Below, piece after piece: positions 36,111 to 48,929 of a DNA stretch of 64,000 nucleotides. Under the pieces are notes generated by a model, which was not told the origin of the DNA, made no database searches, and worked only from the letters and a program-made list of their open reading frames with translations. A program made the position numbers and the translations under genes. Source of the DNA: Ifrita kowaldi (Eukaryota > Chordata > Aves > Passeriformes > Cinclosomatidae); contig VZRS01014168.1 of assembly GCA_013398055.1 (NCBI GenBank), positions 400,363 to 464,362 of the forward strand. Reading direction: 5' to 3'. How positions within the stretch are numbered: position 1 is the first letter of the stretch; each line of letters begins with the position of its first letter.

Positions 36111-39100
36111 AGAGATCATTCTCATGCTTTCAATCAATGGAGCCACACTTTTAAAAGGGTTAGATACTGGACTCACTGAATTTATTGACTTCAGTAAAGT
36201 GAATCCAAATTCATATTTCCTTTAATTCCACTGGTGTTAATGTGCATTACATACACTTACTGGACAGCAAATGAAAGCCAGGCTTCATCCCCCATATCGC
36301 TGGGCACTTAACTGGGATGTCGTTAAGACCCTGCCTACCCTTCACCTATTCTCAGTAAAAGCAAGGGATATTTGTCCCTCAAAGACTTGGGCATATAGCA
36401 CAAAGGGCAGAACTGAAGGGAAAAATCAAGGCAGATTTTAATTTTTTTCTAAGAGGGGAAAGCAGCCTAGTAGTGAAATTTATTGAGGAATGCAATACAC
36501 TTGATGGTGTGATGACTGTGGTATTATACAGCAGTTGTTAATATTGCACTCATCAGCAAGATGCAAGGCCTTTCTCAAAGAAAAAATCCCATACAGAAAT
36601 GGCTAAATGAAACAGCTAAAAATCCTTCATTTTGCAGTCTCTGCTCACAGCACACTGTTCCATAAAGTCTTAATGAATCAGTGAGGCAGTGTTCTGTATG
36701 GTGTGTATTGATATTTAATATATAGCTTCAGGAAATATCATTAGAAAAAAGCACTATTTTCTCCCTTCTTCACGTTGTTTAATAAATTAACAGCTTGAGC
36801 CAGATTCATCACTGGTAAAATTTTCTTCAGTTGCATTAAATGGAGTTACAGCACACAGGAATTGGCTCAGGAGCTTTATATTTTACATCTCCAACAATCT
36901 TTCCACATAGTGGAAAGACGCTTTCCATGTGTTTTACACCCATTTTTGGACACCTGGAAGGATAAACAAATAGTACAAACAAGTTGCAGGTACAGGCAAT
37001 GTACCACATTTAAGTTATATTAGTTATTTAGGCACTGCTTCCTATAACTCATCAATGGAAACAAAGGCTGTTCTGCATTTATGAACTAATTTTGCATTAC
37101 TGTTTCAGTGATAAAAGTACCATTGCTTTTCTGGTTGCCTACACAAGCAACCTATGTGACACTAAGTACTTTATGTGAAAATATATTCTAGTATATAAAA
37201 GCAGTAACACTTATAAACAAAAGAAGCAAATAGCATAACATTCCTTTCCATTCTAACAGTTTTTTCAGGTTGGAACAGGTTCTTCCTGTTCACGTCTCAG
37301 CTGTTGTCAAGGGTGAGAGCACTTTCCATTCAGCATCAGGTAACAAGAAGCTATTTACACGTTTTTATCAGTCAGCTTTGATAAACAGACTATTTTATGG
37401 TATTTTCTTCAGTCCTTGAATATTTTTATGAGTCTTTTCTATACTGCTTCCAATTGTTCACTATCTCTTTTGAAAATGTGAACATCAAAAGTATGTCTAC
37501 ATTATTTTTTTTCTGAGCAGAAAATAAATGGTTGGGTTGTTAAATCCAATGAGCAGGGTCACTTGAAGAGGAAAAATCAATTCCCTGCCTATATTCTTTG
37601 GCTGTCTATCCATATATCTTTCTAGAATTTCATGTTTAACTGTATGTTAGTTATGGTTTATAAATCCATAACCTGTTTTCTGTTATATGACTCTCCCTGT
37701 GGTCCATATCCTTCCCCACTTTGAAGGTGCACTTCAAATTCCCTGCTCCCATATAATTTTATGCTTATTATTATTCATTATTTCTTTTTTTTTATTTTTG
37801 TACTGTGAGTGTAAGCTGCGTAGGGCTATTGATGGACCAAGGCAGGATACGAGGCTTGAGGAGAGTCTAGGGTTGAAAGCGAGGTTCAGGTTATTCTACA
37901 TGAACAGTGAATGCAGTAGAGATCAAGAAAAGCAGTAGCTGTAAGGATGTATTTGTTAGAAGCGGTGATCACAGGCAGGGAAATACATGTTTCACTTCAT
38001 GCGCACTGAATTTGATTGTCAGATGAGTATACATCGAAAGATGTCAGAGAGAGGAGGCAGAACACTGATTTGCACAGAAATGTTGTATCTGCACTAATAT
38101 ATAGTGCAAACCCAAGCACAGGTTTCACCCCTGGAACTCATCCACCCACATTGTAAGAACACTCAGCAGTCCCTGCCAGCATTCTGACCTTGTCTTTACT
38201 CCAGAAAAAAGCCTGGGAACTAGCAAAGGTCCGGGACCACTCCCAAAGGGCAAATTAGATGAAACCATCCTGATGTGAAAGTAAGGAAAATGTAACACTA
38301 TGGAAATGCCCAGACCATGATAGTTGCCCTCAAAATCAGAGAGTGGACAGGGGTTTTTTTGGTACTGAGGTAGCCAAGTAATCACGTCTGGAGTAGACTG
38401 GTATATCTTTTAATAGAGAGAACTCATAAGACATCTAGCAGACAACAGAATCACTGTGTCAGTGAGAGAACCCACAGATGCAATGCAGAGGGATCACAGA
38501 AACTGAAGAAGAACAATGAAAAAATCTTCAGAGATCTTTTAACTGACTAGTTGGCACTAGAAACAATTTGGCAGAGGCCAGCTTCCTTAGAAGTTTCTGT
38601 TTCTGACTGTACTGCTCACCTCAGTAGTTTGCAGAGCAACTTTTTCTATATTTTTCGGAAACCTCATTGGTAGTGAGTTTACCAGTTTTCAAGACATTGA
38701 TGAAAATGCTGAAAAAAAAATTATGTCTAATGCAGAATTACAGACACCTGCATGAGGATTCTCTGTTGAAAACTATTTTTCTGATCTGTCAGTTAGCCAT
38801 CTCTTAATCTCTTATTATGCTTTACTGTTAGTGTACTGTGCTGTATTTTGAATAATACTGTGAGGTAATATGAAGTCATTCACCTTATGGGAGTCCAAAT
38901 AGAGCTACACAACGGTTTTCTGAAACAATTATAATCTTGTCAAAGTATCACACCGAATTCTTTGACAAAAACTAATTTTCAGATATGCTCCTCACTCTTC
39001 ACTCCTTTCCAGATGAATCCTGTGTGAGTCCTCTCTCACCCTCCCTCTCAGCACTTGTACCACATGATCCGGACTTTGATTACTCCAGTATTCCTGTTTC

Positions 39101-40509
39101 CCTTTAAGGAATAGTGGTACTACACAAAAACTGTAGCACTTTCATGAAGTTGTCGCATTTTCTCTGGAAATTACAAGTAAATGACATCAGACAAGGTATA
39201 GGAGGAACCAAATCTTTAAGGACTCTGATGTTAGAAAATTATACTAAAAATTCTATATTTAGAAGATGGTTATTCAAATCCTTTTTATGTCCAGTTGTCT
39301 GGTGGACGGATTATGATACAAACTCATAGATCATCACTCCAAATTCAGAACCCACCCCCAATATATATACTCAGCAATTCTGTATTTTCCTTATAATTAA
39401 TGCCTGGATCATGTCCAAGTGCTTCATCATTAGAAATTCCAATTCTTTCTGCTTTTCATCTGGGTTCCTAGCATTAGTATGCAGATCTTTGACTCCTCGT
39501 TTTCCTTATCAAATATCAATTTAGTCTGTTCACATCTCCTTCAGTTTGATTGTACACTGCATTTGCATCCTAGTGAGGAGATCTGATACTCTAGCTGTGA
39601 CTCACATAGCATCCTATTTTTACAGCTCTCTCTCTCATTGGAAAATAGCCCAATGCTCTGCTAAAATAAAACTTCTACTGCAAAAAGAAATTCTTCTGCC
39701 TCCTCCCTGTCCTTGCTCACTTTCCAAAGTCCCAATGGCCATCCATTGTACTTTCTATAGATTAAAAACCTTGACATAATCCACTGTCAAAACCACATGA
39801 AAAGTGTAGAATTACTAGAAAGGCAACTAAGTAATGGTTTGAAGCAGAAGACAGGACTAGCTGAGCCTCAAATGTAAATATTTAAATAGGGGCTCTAACT
39901 CATATTCATTACACAGTCAGATTGCATGTAGAGCATCTGAACAGAAATATGTGCACTCTAATTGGGACATGCCAGAACTACATTGCTTTTTTGTGCTTAA
40001 GCATTGTGCCAGGTAAGCAGAAGACACTGCCTCTTCTTCTGCCTTTATTTTGGTTAGTAGAAATTTTGACATAGTCCTACATGGGAAGTGGAGCAAGGTT
40101 AAATCCTAGTACATGGTTCTCCTCCGGGGTTCAGAGTGTTGTTGCCACGACCCAGCTCATTCAGCTTCTTGCAGCTGTGAGAAAATTGTAAAGAAGAATT
40201 TCTCCTACAGAAAAAAAGGAAGGAGATGGCTGCTGAACATGCTAAGCTGATGTGACGTCCCCAGTATCTGAAAATGTCCAGAAAATGTTTTCAGGAATCT
40301 GATATGAGGTGCCAGCAAAACTGGCTCTGCTGGCAGTTAAGTGTTTATAGTCGACAAAGGTCAGCTAGACTGCATGACTTTCAGTGAAGGAAGAGTAAAA
40401 CTCAACATACATATTAATAGTGTTCAAAAGTTATAGAACATTTAAAATCCATTAGCAAAAATTATCTTTCCAGATAATTTCAACAGGCATAAACAGTAAG
40501 TACATACTT

Positions 40510-40535
40510 TTAAGACAGCTTTCAAGCTGTCTTAA
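40510..40535. repeat. Perfect 12-bp inverted repeat with 2-base loop
   Basis: TTAAGACAGCTT and its exact complement AAGCTGTCTTAA are separated only by TC. With a two-base spacer this is a near-perfect 26-base palindrome able to form a cruciform. A G-rich run (seven G, A, five G) lies about 35 bases downstream. No gene or terminator context applies in this genome type. Confidence 0.85.
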
Positions 40536-41178
40536 TGTTACAAAATTAAAAAAAGCTGTAATTGTTGAGGGGGGGAGGGGGTGATGCTGATACACTGCAG
40601 ATTGTGTACTGTCAGTGCCCCTGAAGGCAAAGTTGTTTCATAAACTTTAGCATCTTTAGGACTTTTTCCCCCCCACACAAATACCAGGGACATCAAAGCA
40701 AGATATTGTAAAGGTGACAGATGTGATGTTATCTGTATTGCTAGAAAATTGTGCTAGGAATGTACAAATCTTTACAAGATACAGCTGTCTCATCTTTACA
40801 TTGCTACATTTTTGTATGAATTGTTAGGGTATAAGATGATAATAAGCATTTACTAATTTAAAATCTAATCTGAACACAATATCTTGATCCTGAAAGCTAG
40901 GTGGATGTCTCATCAAATTTCCTTTGCATTTTGTTCCAAAGTTCTTGAAATGAGAGCTTTGAAATGAGAGTATATTGTGATGTGCTGAACATCTGATCAC
41001 AGTAAATTACCTAATGCTAACAGAAGCAGAAAACGGGTTTTTTTGCTGCTTTGGGGGCTTTTCAACACTTGTATTGTGCTTAGGGGCAAGACTGAATCAT
41101 GTTTGAAAAAGGGCACTCATTTTTTCCTTTAATTACACCCATGCTACCCACCTCCATTTCCCCTCCCTCACATTTTAG

Positions 41179-41284
41179 GAATACCCGTGATGATCTGTAT
41201 AGTCATTTTGCAGCACAAAAATTTCTGCAAAGGGCCAGAATTACTCACAGCCACACAGTTCTATTCCCAGCACTGGACAGCAGG
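41179..41284 (+). other. Candidate 106-nt exon, unrecognised
   Basis: A long pyrimidine-rich stretch (CCACCTCCATTTCCCC and on to CACATTTTAG) precedes 41179. The donor GTGAGTGCAAG follows ACAGCAGG at 41285. The frame starting at the second base is open for all 35 codons and continues open past the donor. The peptide begins NTRDDLYSHFAAQKFLQRAR and ends in ALDSR, a plausible globular or helical composition. I recognise no family. It is phase-compatible with the candidate exon at 15439-15531 (two bases left over there, one needed here). It is the best of the five splice-bounded candidates but may still be chance. Confidence 0.22.
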
Positions 41285-43945
41285 GTGAGTGCAAGCATTT
41301 GGCATGTAAACAAGACCTCTCTGTTTATACACATATTGTAAGTATTAGGTGCTAGTGAGTTGTTTCTAGCAGAAGTAAAACATCCGGATACTATTATATG
41401 TGGAGAAAGAAAGGGTTGATGGCTTACTTGAAATTAATGTTCACTCTTTTTTCTCATCTATAAAAGAGAATGCAAATCTTCTGCAGCCTGGTACAGGTTG
41501 CTAAGACTGTTTCAAAGCTGTAAGAAAGGTCATACTGCTTCACAAATGCAAGAAAAGGCAGCCATAGAAGTCCATTGACCAAACACACCTGAGTTAGGCT
41601 ATGTATTGTGTAGCACAGAAATACATTCCTATGCATGGTCAGAATACAAATGTTGTCTTTGAAATGTGCGGACAAGTTTGGACACCCACCTGAACTTTGG
41701 AAGTATCACCTCTGTCTTAAAAACGGCAGCTGAGTGGGATCATAAAATAGTTCTTCAGACACTTTGAACACAAAATTAACTAAAACATCCAGCACTTGCA
41801 CTCTTGGTCTTGTCTTATGTGGCTTGTACTGGCTACTGTGAAAGAAAGGCTGTTGAGTGATCTAGAAAGACATTGAACACCTTCTCTTAAGAAACAGAGA
41901 AAACAGTCCTTACTAATAACTGGATTAAGCACCCAAAGTTTATCAATTGGAATATCTCCAGAGTCAGACAGAAAACGAAAACCAAGAAAGAAATAACAAA
42001 GACATTTTTAAAATTCTTAGGAAGTAAAACTTCTATCTACTAGCTTCTGTGGGCCTAGAATGCAGTGTCATATGTTTCTATTGTAACTTATTATCTACAT
42101 TTATCTACATAACTTATAATTTGAAAAGGCTATAAAAAGAAACAGATTGCATGCCTTTTCACCATCATTTTATTTGGATGAAGCTATCCTGTTTTTACTA
42201 CATTTTAAGTGACCCCTTTTTTTTAACTTGTCACCACCATCAACATTTCAGAATAATTACCTCTGTGACTTCAGTGGCTCTCTATTGCTAAAACAGAGGT
42301 AAAATGCAGTTGTCTTCAACACAGAAAAGGCCATACACCTTCCAAAGAAATGTCTGCTGAGAATGTCCAGACCAATCTGTACAGTAGCTCCAACAGCAGC
42401 CAGCAAGTTCAGAATAAAACCAGGCAAGACAGCTGGAAACCAGCCAGGTGGCAGTCCTAATTTACACATAAGCAGCAGCTCTTACATTTAATAAACCCGC
42501 ATAGCTCCATGGCACTGTGCCGAGATACATTAGCTGAAAGCCCACATAGCCATTTTTTTCAGAACTAACTCTCTTTTTCATGTCTGCTGCCTTCCCAAAA
42601 GCATATGCAGCTTCCACCAGCTTGACAGACGCACTCCTCTTCCATAAGCAGAGCGGCTGTGCTTGTTCCAGAGCAATGCACAGCATTCCCAGTGGGATCA
42701 CCCGACTTCTCCACACTCTAATGACATCTTTCATAGTTCCGCAGTGCTCCACTGCTCTCTGAGGAAACAACCATGCAGGAACTAGTGCTTCTAATCTCAA
42801 ACTCAACCCCAGGTTAGGCAACTAAACCTTTTCTCAAAGTGGCCTCAGACTTCTAATTTTAGGTTCAAAAAAGGTGAAATACTATAGTCAAAATGGAAAT
42901 TACCCCTCAAGGTCACCACAGACTAAATAAGCATAGAAAATGACACAAATAATACAATAAGATCATATGCAAATCTGTGATTTGGATTTTTCCTGGAGTA
43001 AGAATACTAGAGTTTTATGTGATTTCTATTGCCTTCCAGTATTCTGCTCAGATGTATCTTATACCTTCATTTGTCTGCTGTTTTCTCCTATTGCTGCTCC
43101 CCAAAATTCCACAGCAATGGAGAAAATAAGAAAAAAAAATCAAATTATTTTATGAGCAACTATAGTACTGAATAATCATTTTCAAAATTATTTCCTTGAT
43201 ATTAGCAAAAACCTGTCTGAGACGCTCAGAAGCATAATGGTATAACAGTACACCAGATGGTAGTTCATACTTTGTAAAGGTACCTTTCATGGCCACACCA
43301 CGTTTGTTTACATAGACAAGCAGAAATTTAGGTTAGAAGAATAATGACAATTTGTTCTGTCTGTGGCAGGAAACAGTAATGAAACAATTTGCCAAGAGAC
43401 AGTTACAGGGCTGATGGTAAGTTGTGTTAGAGAAGAGATAAGAAAACAAGACATACATTTTATGCATTTTTTCTAAGCATTCTTCACATTCCTCTACCTG
43501 TTACTGACTGTGGCTTTAGTAGCTGACCAGCATTCCCTTAAGGAGCAAACAGATGGCTGGCATTTAAAAATCTCCCCCCTTCTGTGTTTGGATCAGGACC
43601 AGGTTCAGTGCTGACACTGTGATTTATACATTGAGTGGAAAGAATACAATGGTCAACAGGATAAGGGAAACAGAAAGAATGCTTTCTAATAATACCATTT
43701 CTTCTCAGTCTTTTCTGACTGTTCTTTAAGTAGTCACAGTGTTTGACATCAGAAGTTATTATGTCATGATAGTGAGCTTAGATTTTCTTATCACTAAACT
43801 GACATGGCTCTGGGAAATGTCCCTTGCATTGGTCTTGCTTTCTTGGAAGACCAAAAAAATGTATGAGAATATGCCGTGCTAAACTCACACATAGTAGCAT
43901 TGTATCTTGTGACTAACCCAATCATTGCTTCTTTTACTCACAGGG

Positions 43946-43978
43946 CAAAACACAGGCAAAACACAGGCAAAACACAGC
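43946..43978 (+). repeat. Three tandem copies of an 11-mer
   Basis: CAAAACACAGG is repeated three times head to tail, the last copy ending in C instead of G. A related string, AAAACACAGGCAAAA, recurs alone near 46824. Confidence 0.9.
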
Positions 43979-45225
43979 CATTCATTCATCATCCTTGTGC
44001 ATGTGGTTACTGACACCAAGAAATAGCACTAGTATGTAGTAAAAACGTGTATGATTTATCAGTGACATTGTAATCAGTGAAAAGAGCATGGGGACACACA
44101 CTTTCAGTTTGGATTGGCTAAAATTACACATTTAAATGCTGCTTCAAGACATAACCACTGTCCTCACTTCCCTCTTTTAATCTATCTGAGCTGAAGTCCA
44201 CACTCACATAGGAGTACTGGTGTATGGATCTCCTGGATCAAAACGCTCCACTCACACCTCAGTTTGTCCTTTTGAGAAGGCTGTAACAAATCAGGAGAAA
44301 TACATTTATTGTAAATTAAGCAACTACTTCTGCCATCCCTTTGGACAGAAATGATGGGCTGATACCAAAGAACTGGGGTCCATTCCTTTCTCTAGCACTT
44401 GTCTGGTATTGAGGAGCCACAGAGATCAGACCAGACGTTTTCTCTTGTCCCTCTGCAGAGGTACTACACTGAAGGACCCCTAATACTGTGCATGTTTTCT
44501 ATACTGGCTGCTTATTACTCTACTGAGAGCAAAAGAGACATTTATTTTGTCTACTTTTGTTTCTTTTCCTTCTGTTTTTGTTTCTTGTTTCCCCTCATTC
44601 TATTCTGGGATGAACTGAACTGTGTACGGACTGTTTTGAGATTTCAAGCTCCTTCAGACAATTTACCTAAAGCCAAGTTCTAGGGCTGCAATACATTTCA
44701 AATGAAACAAGAATTTTACATTAGTACAGACCAATTTAATCTACCTACAGACTTGGTTCTAGCACAAGATATTTATTCCATTGGTACAAGCCAGCTTGTG
44801 TCCAGAGGGTGTTACATTTGCTGATATTGTGACTATGCGTAAAGTAAAAAACCATCTGTGATAGATTTGTGCTTATAAGGTTAATAACATAAACTTTAGC
44901 ATTTCTTTAGGTTGAGTGAAGATGTGATGGATGAAAAATACACTATTTTAACACCTGGACTCACCAAGAGATATTTTCAGGTATCTGATTGATGAACTTT
45001 ATGAATCAAAGACATACAGTTACATAAAGTTAAATGGCTCAACTATCATCTTTAACATTGCTCATTTTAAAAATACATATAAGTGTGCATCTACCTATGT
45101 GACAATTATACTTAGGAAATCACCATCTCTCTGGCTCTTCTGGCATGACACTTTGCACACCAAAGTTCTGATGAAAAAATAAACAAAACATTATAAGATT
45201 CTGCATGCTCTATTGAATAAGATGC

Positions 45226-45260
45226 ACTAATATGACAAGTATGCTAACAGTCATATTAGT
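45226..45260. repeat. 11-bp inverted repeat with 13-base loop
   Basis: ACTAATATGAC and GTCATATTAGT are exact complements, separated by 13 bases. The right arm is followed by ATGAC, so a short direct repeat of AGTATGAC-like sequence is also present. The arms are AT-rich; no mobile element was recognised. Confidence 0.75.
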
Positions 45261-46469
45261 ATGACTATTTGTTTGCAAGTGCAATGACTTTTTAAATGCT
45301 GTATTGGTTCACATCAATCTGAAATAGAAAAGATTGTTGTTAAAAGACAAACGATTTTTGCATCATGTATGTTTTACAATACAGCCTTGGGCTAACTCCT
45401 CTTGTCCTTATTCAGACAAATTGCTACTGTAATCAAAATAGCTTAAATAAAATATTATGAAGTCAGACCCCAAATGTTGGTTCATTTTATGAGAAAAGGT
45501 GAAAAAAAAGTCTTGAGCACCATAAAATATGGTCTAGCTATGCAAGTAGTACCAATGACTTTGAAGAAAGCCTTTTAGTCTCCCAAGTAAATATATAATT
45601 AGGCAGTTTTTATTTACTCTGGAGATAAGAACAGGTTGAAGAAACTGTTAAGGCTCTTTGGTAACTTTTTTGTCTACTGCCTGTCTACTTTGGAAATACC
45701 TTTTTATGTAGGGAAAGGCAGTACATAACAGCAACTGGAGCTGTAGTAATATGTGGATCAAAAGGTAACCTGAAAGATTTTTTGTTCTGCCAAAATCTCA
45801 CCTAAACTTGATATGCCCTGATTTAATACCTGCTATACATGTGATTTTATGGTTCTTTTTGTTGTTCACAGACTCCTACTTTCCAAGACAGGTAGATAAC
45901 AGAGACTAATATGGCATCTGAGAATGCTGACATCTTGATGGAGAAATGATACAAATATTTTTGGCCCCAGGCATGATGTCTTCAAATAGTATGACCATCT
46001 CCCATTATCTGGATGGCTTTCAGTAGCATATTCAGGCAATCCATTACTTGACAACATTCCAAATCCAATTAGTTCTTCAATAACGTGTTCTACAGTTACC
46101 CATCAATATTGTATCTGGTGACTTCCCAGGGACAATAAAAACTGTTAGCAAGGTCCTTGGTGTTTATGAGGAGATATCTAACAGTACTCAATGTTCCCAG
46201 AAGTGAAAGAAGAGAGCATAGAATCTCTGGAGATTGAAACACAGAAATGTACATCAGGGTGCAAAACACAGAAGAGAATTAAAATGCTTAAGCATGTTGT
46301 TTATTAGTAGATGTTCTCAATGTTTAAAACAGAGACAGGAATTCAAAATAACAATAGTAAAAGAGGGAAAATTTATAAAATAAGGATAGTTTTTTTCTCA
46401 TTACTTCTAAATGTTTCTAAAGATAATTTATGTTTCTAACTCACAAATTATACTGTACTTATTTGATTC

Positions 46470-47110
46470 AGTAGACTGTAACTTCAAATGCAGCTGCTGA
46501 AAACTGGATTGTTTATTCTATTGCTGTGCTTTCCTGGCTGTGACCAGATGCAACCAGCTGTTAACCAGTTGCTTCTCTCTGCTTATCTCCTGGCAACGTG
46601 GTGATCAACAAGCACTACAAAATGCTTATAGCTAACTAGAAATAGGAAACAGTTTAGACATTTACCTCCGATCCCATGATCCAGTGATGCAGTATTTATT
46701 TATTTAAGATCATGAATCTGTTCATAGAGCTATTGTAGTATGAATAGTCTAAATTTGTATTTAAAGTTATGTTATGCTTAATAATAAGCTTAAACATGTG
46801 CTCAACTAAGCATCTGTAAAATCAAAACACAGGCAAAAGATACAGACATGTTTTGGTGTATGCACTGGTCTTGCAGTAAATGCTTTAGGATATGACCAAA
46901 ACCACTCAAGGCACTGATTACATTTCCATGGGTAATTGAATATTTGTTGCTCTGCTCACTCCCATATGGCACACAACTGAGTTTTCCTGGCCCATATTTA
47001 ATATGCAGGCCATTTAAACACTGGGTTATTATGGGCTCCTCTTAAGTTTCAATACCATAATGGCACCTCAGCACTTTACAAGTGGTAGTGAATTTATATC
47101 ACACCCCTTC
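46470..47110. promoter_or_regulatory. Possible conserved noncoding element
   Basis: The sequence is complex and repeat-free. Features include a CAGCTG E-box inside AACCAGCTGTTAACCAG, a CCTGGCAAC RFX-like half site, GGGTAATTG, and CCATATTTAATATGCAGG (MEF2/homeodomain-like). The call is by motif density and texture only. Confidence 0.14.
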
Positions 47111-48847
47111 ACTGAACAAGAATTATCATTCTGTCTTTCTATGGAATAATGACAAAACAATAAAAACACCATTAATTCTAGATGTCCAATTTGTTACCTA
47201 TGCACCTTCTTTTTTATAATAATTTACCTAGTACAAGTACAGACTCCAATTAGGTCTGTAATACTTAGCATTTTTTTAAGTCTAGGCCCAAAAACATTGG
47301 GGCTACTTGAAAATAAAGAACCTGAAAATCCTCCCTAACTTTGAAAATCTGTTTGACAGTAACTTGCTAAGCAGGAAGAGAACTGGTATAGAATTAATTT
47401 TTTACAGACCATTTTCTTATTTACTTGATCTTGAGATCTTTCTTTCTCTTCCAGCAATATTCTGCCTCTTTCAAATTTCTAATCAGTTTATAAAGTGTAA
47501 AATGTTATCCAGAATGATTTTGGAGGACATCCTTTGCTCTGAGTAAACCTGGAACTCTAGAGTAAAAACTGGATGTGTTGCCATCAAGATAGACCATGAC
47601 AAAAACAGGCAACAGTTGAACTCAGAATGCGCAGTTATTTCGAAAGGTGAAGTTTCCTTGTAAATTTGATGCTTTTTTAAGATGGATTTTTGGGCATAAC
47701 AAGAGATCAAATCCTCAATTATCATTCAACACTGGCACTGACATAGTTAATCACTTGGAGGAACTGAAATAATGACAAATAAAAGATGTGCATACCAGCA
47801 GAATAATAGATTCTGGACCAGCTGGGGAACTCCAATGGTAATTCCACATGGCCCCACTTCAGTTCACACTTCATGGTGAGGTTACTTGCTTTTGCAAATT
47901 AAACTTAGATATCAACCCAAACCATCTGTATTTAGTCATGCTATTACTGATTCATGAAATAATAATGAACAGAAGGACTTTTCTACAGAAATTACAAACA
48001 TGGATTTCAAAGAAAGAAACTTGTGTTGTCTTTCAAGCCAAAACTAGTCTGACCAGCAGTAAAGAAGGTTGACTGTTTGCAACACTTCATGATTGCAAAC
48101 CAACCAAAAAGCATAGCAAATCCCTCCTTCCTGAACAAGCTCGTTCTGAAGCTTGCCAAACCCCATGAATGTTCGTCTGCGTGAGTCTAGGAAAGCAGAC
48201 CTGGCATTTGCTGGATTCATACCAAGATCCAGAACTGAACATACCTTAATGGTCTACTACAAACGCACAGGAAGCAGATAGTCCTAATTTTCTATCTCTT
48301 TCCATCTTAACTTGGCCAACCATAAAATCTTATTGAGAGGAAATGGTATGCTCCACATGCAAGAGGCTTCTGGTCTCCTCTGGAATGATATACCCAACCA
48401 TAATGGCAGGGAAATCTCTCTAATTGCTTGGATCACATCTTTTTCTGCTGGTGCCAGAACTTTTCATGAAATATCAATTGAACAAACTCTGTGTCAGCAA
48501 CAAGTGGATAAAGAACAGCTGTAACCTTTCCTCTATTAACATTTGACTTCCTCATTATTATCAGCACTTAAATAAAATCCATTGCTAGGTAAAGAACAGA
48601 AGACTGAACCTCAAGAAGACAAGAGGTATATTGATAAAAAGCATTTAATTTCAGCGAAAAATATTTCAAAAGTTTTTAGCTAAGATAGAGGGGCTTTAAC
48701 TATAATTTACAGGTTCAATTAACCATTAAACCTGCAGCACGAGTAATGCTTGATAACTTCTCAGATTGGACAAGATAATTTTTTTTCAGATTATTATGAG
48801 CTATCTCAGTCCTTTCATTTCTCATCACAAAACCAGTCATCCTAGGA

Positions 48848-48929
48848 GGTTTTTTGTGGTTTTGTTTGGTTGGTTGGCTGGTTTGGGTGGTTTTTTGAGT
48901 TGGTTGTTCTTTTCTTCTTTTTGTTTTTA
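48848..48929 (+). repeat. T/G low-complexity tract
   Basis: Runs of T with GG and GGTTGGTTGGCTGGTTTGG make an imperfect TTGG-rich stretch, then a T-rich pyrimidine run. The complementary strand is A/C-rich like the other tracts in the window. Confidence 0.85.

Larger units (their letters stand above)
28576..41178. other. Noncoding unique sequence
   Basis: I see no gene. The block includes a minisatellite (29291-29370), T-rich tracts (31437-31580, 31863-31898), an A/C tract (33801-33832), strongly AT-rich DNA at 32870-32990 and a perfect-arm palindrome (40510-40535). Open frames reach 130 codons (34385-34777). One at 37687-37938 encodes a strongly hydrophobic run followed by KLRR, but lies in a T-rich stretch that gives Phe/Leu/Ile codons by composition. 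A texture-based candidate conserved element is listed at 35740-36110. Confidence 0.6.

Noticed and set aside
37687..37938. 83-codon frame with a hydrophobic span followed by KLRR, resembling a small membrane protein
   Set aside because: The span comes from a T-rich stretch that encodes Phe, Leu and Ile by composition. No promoter, Kozak context or conservation evidence was available.
40474..40495. A 22-base segment between a CTTTCCAG acceptor and a GTAAGTAC donor
   Set aside because: The splice signals are short and AT-rich, and the segment is too small to weigh without transcript data.
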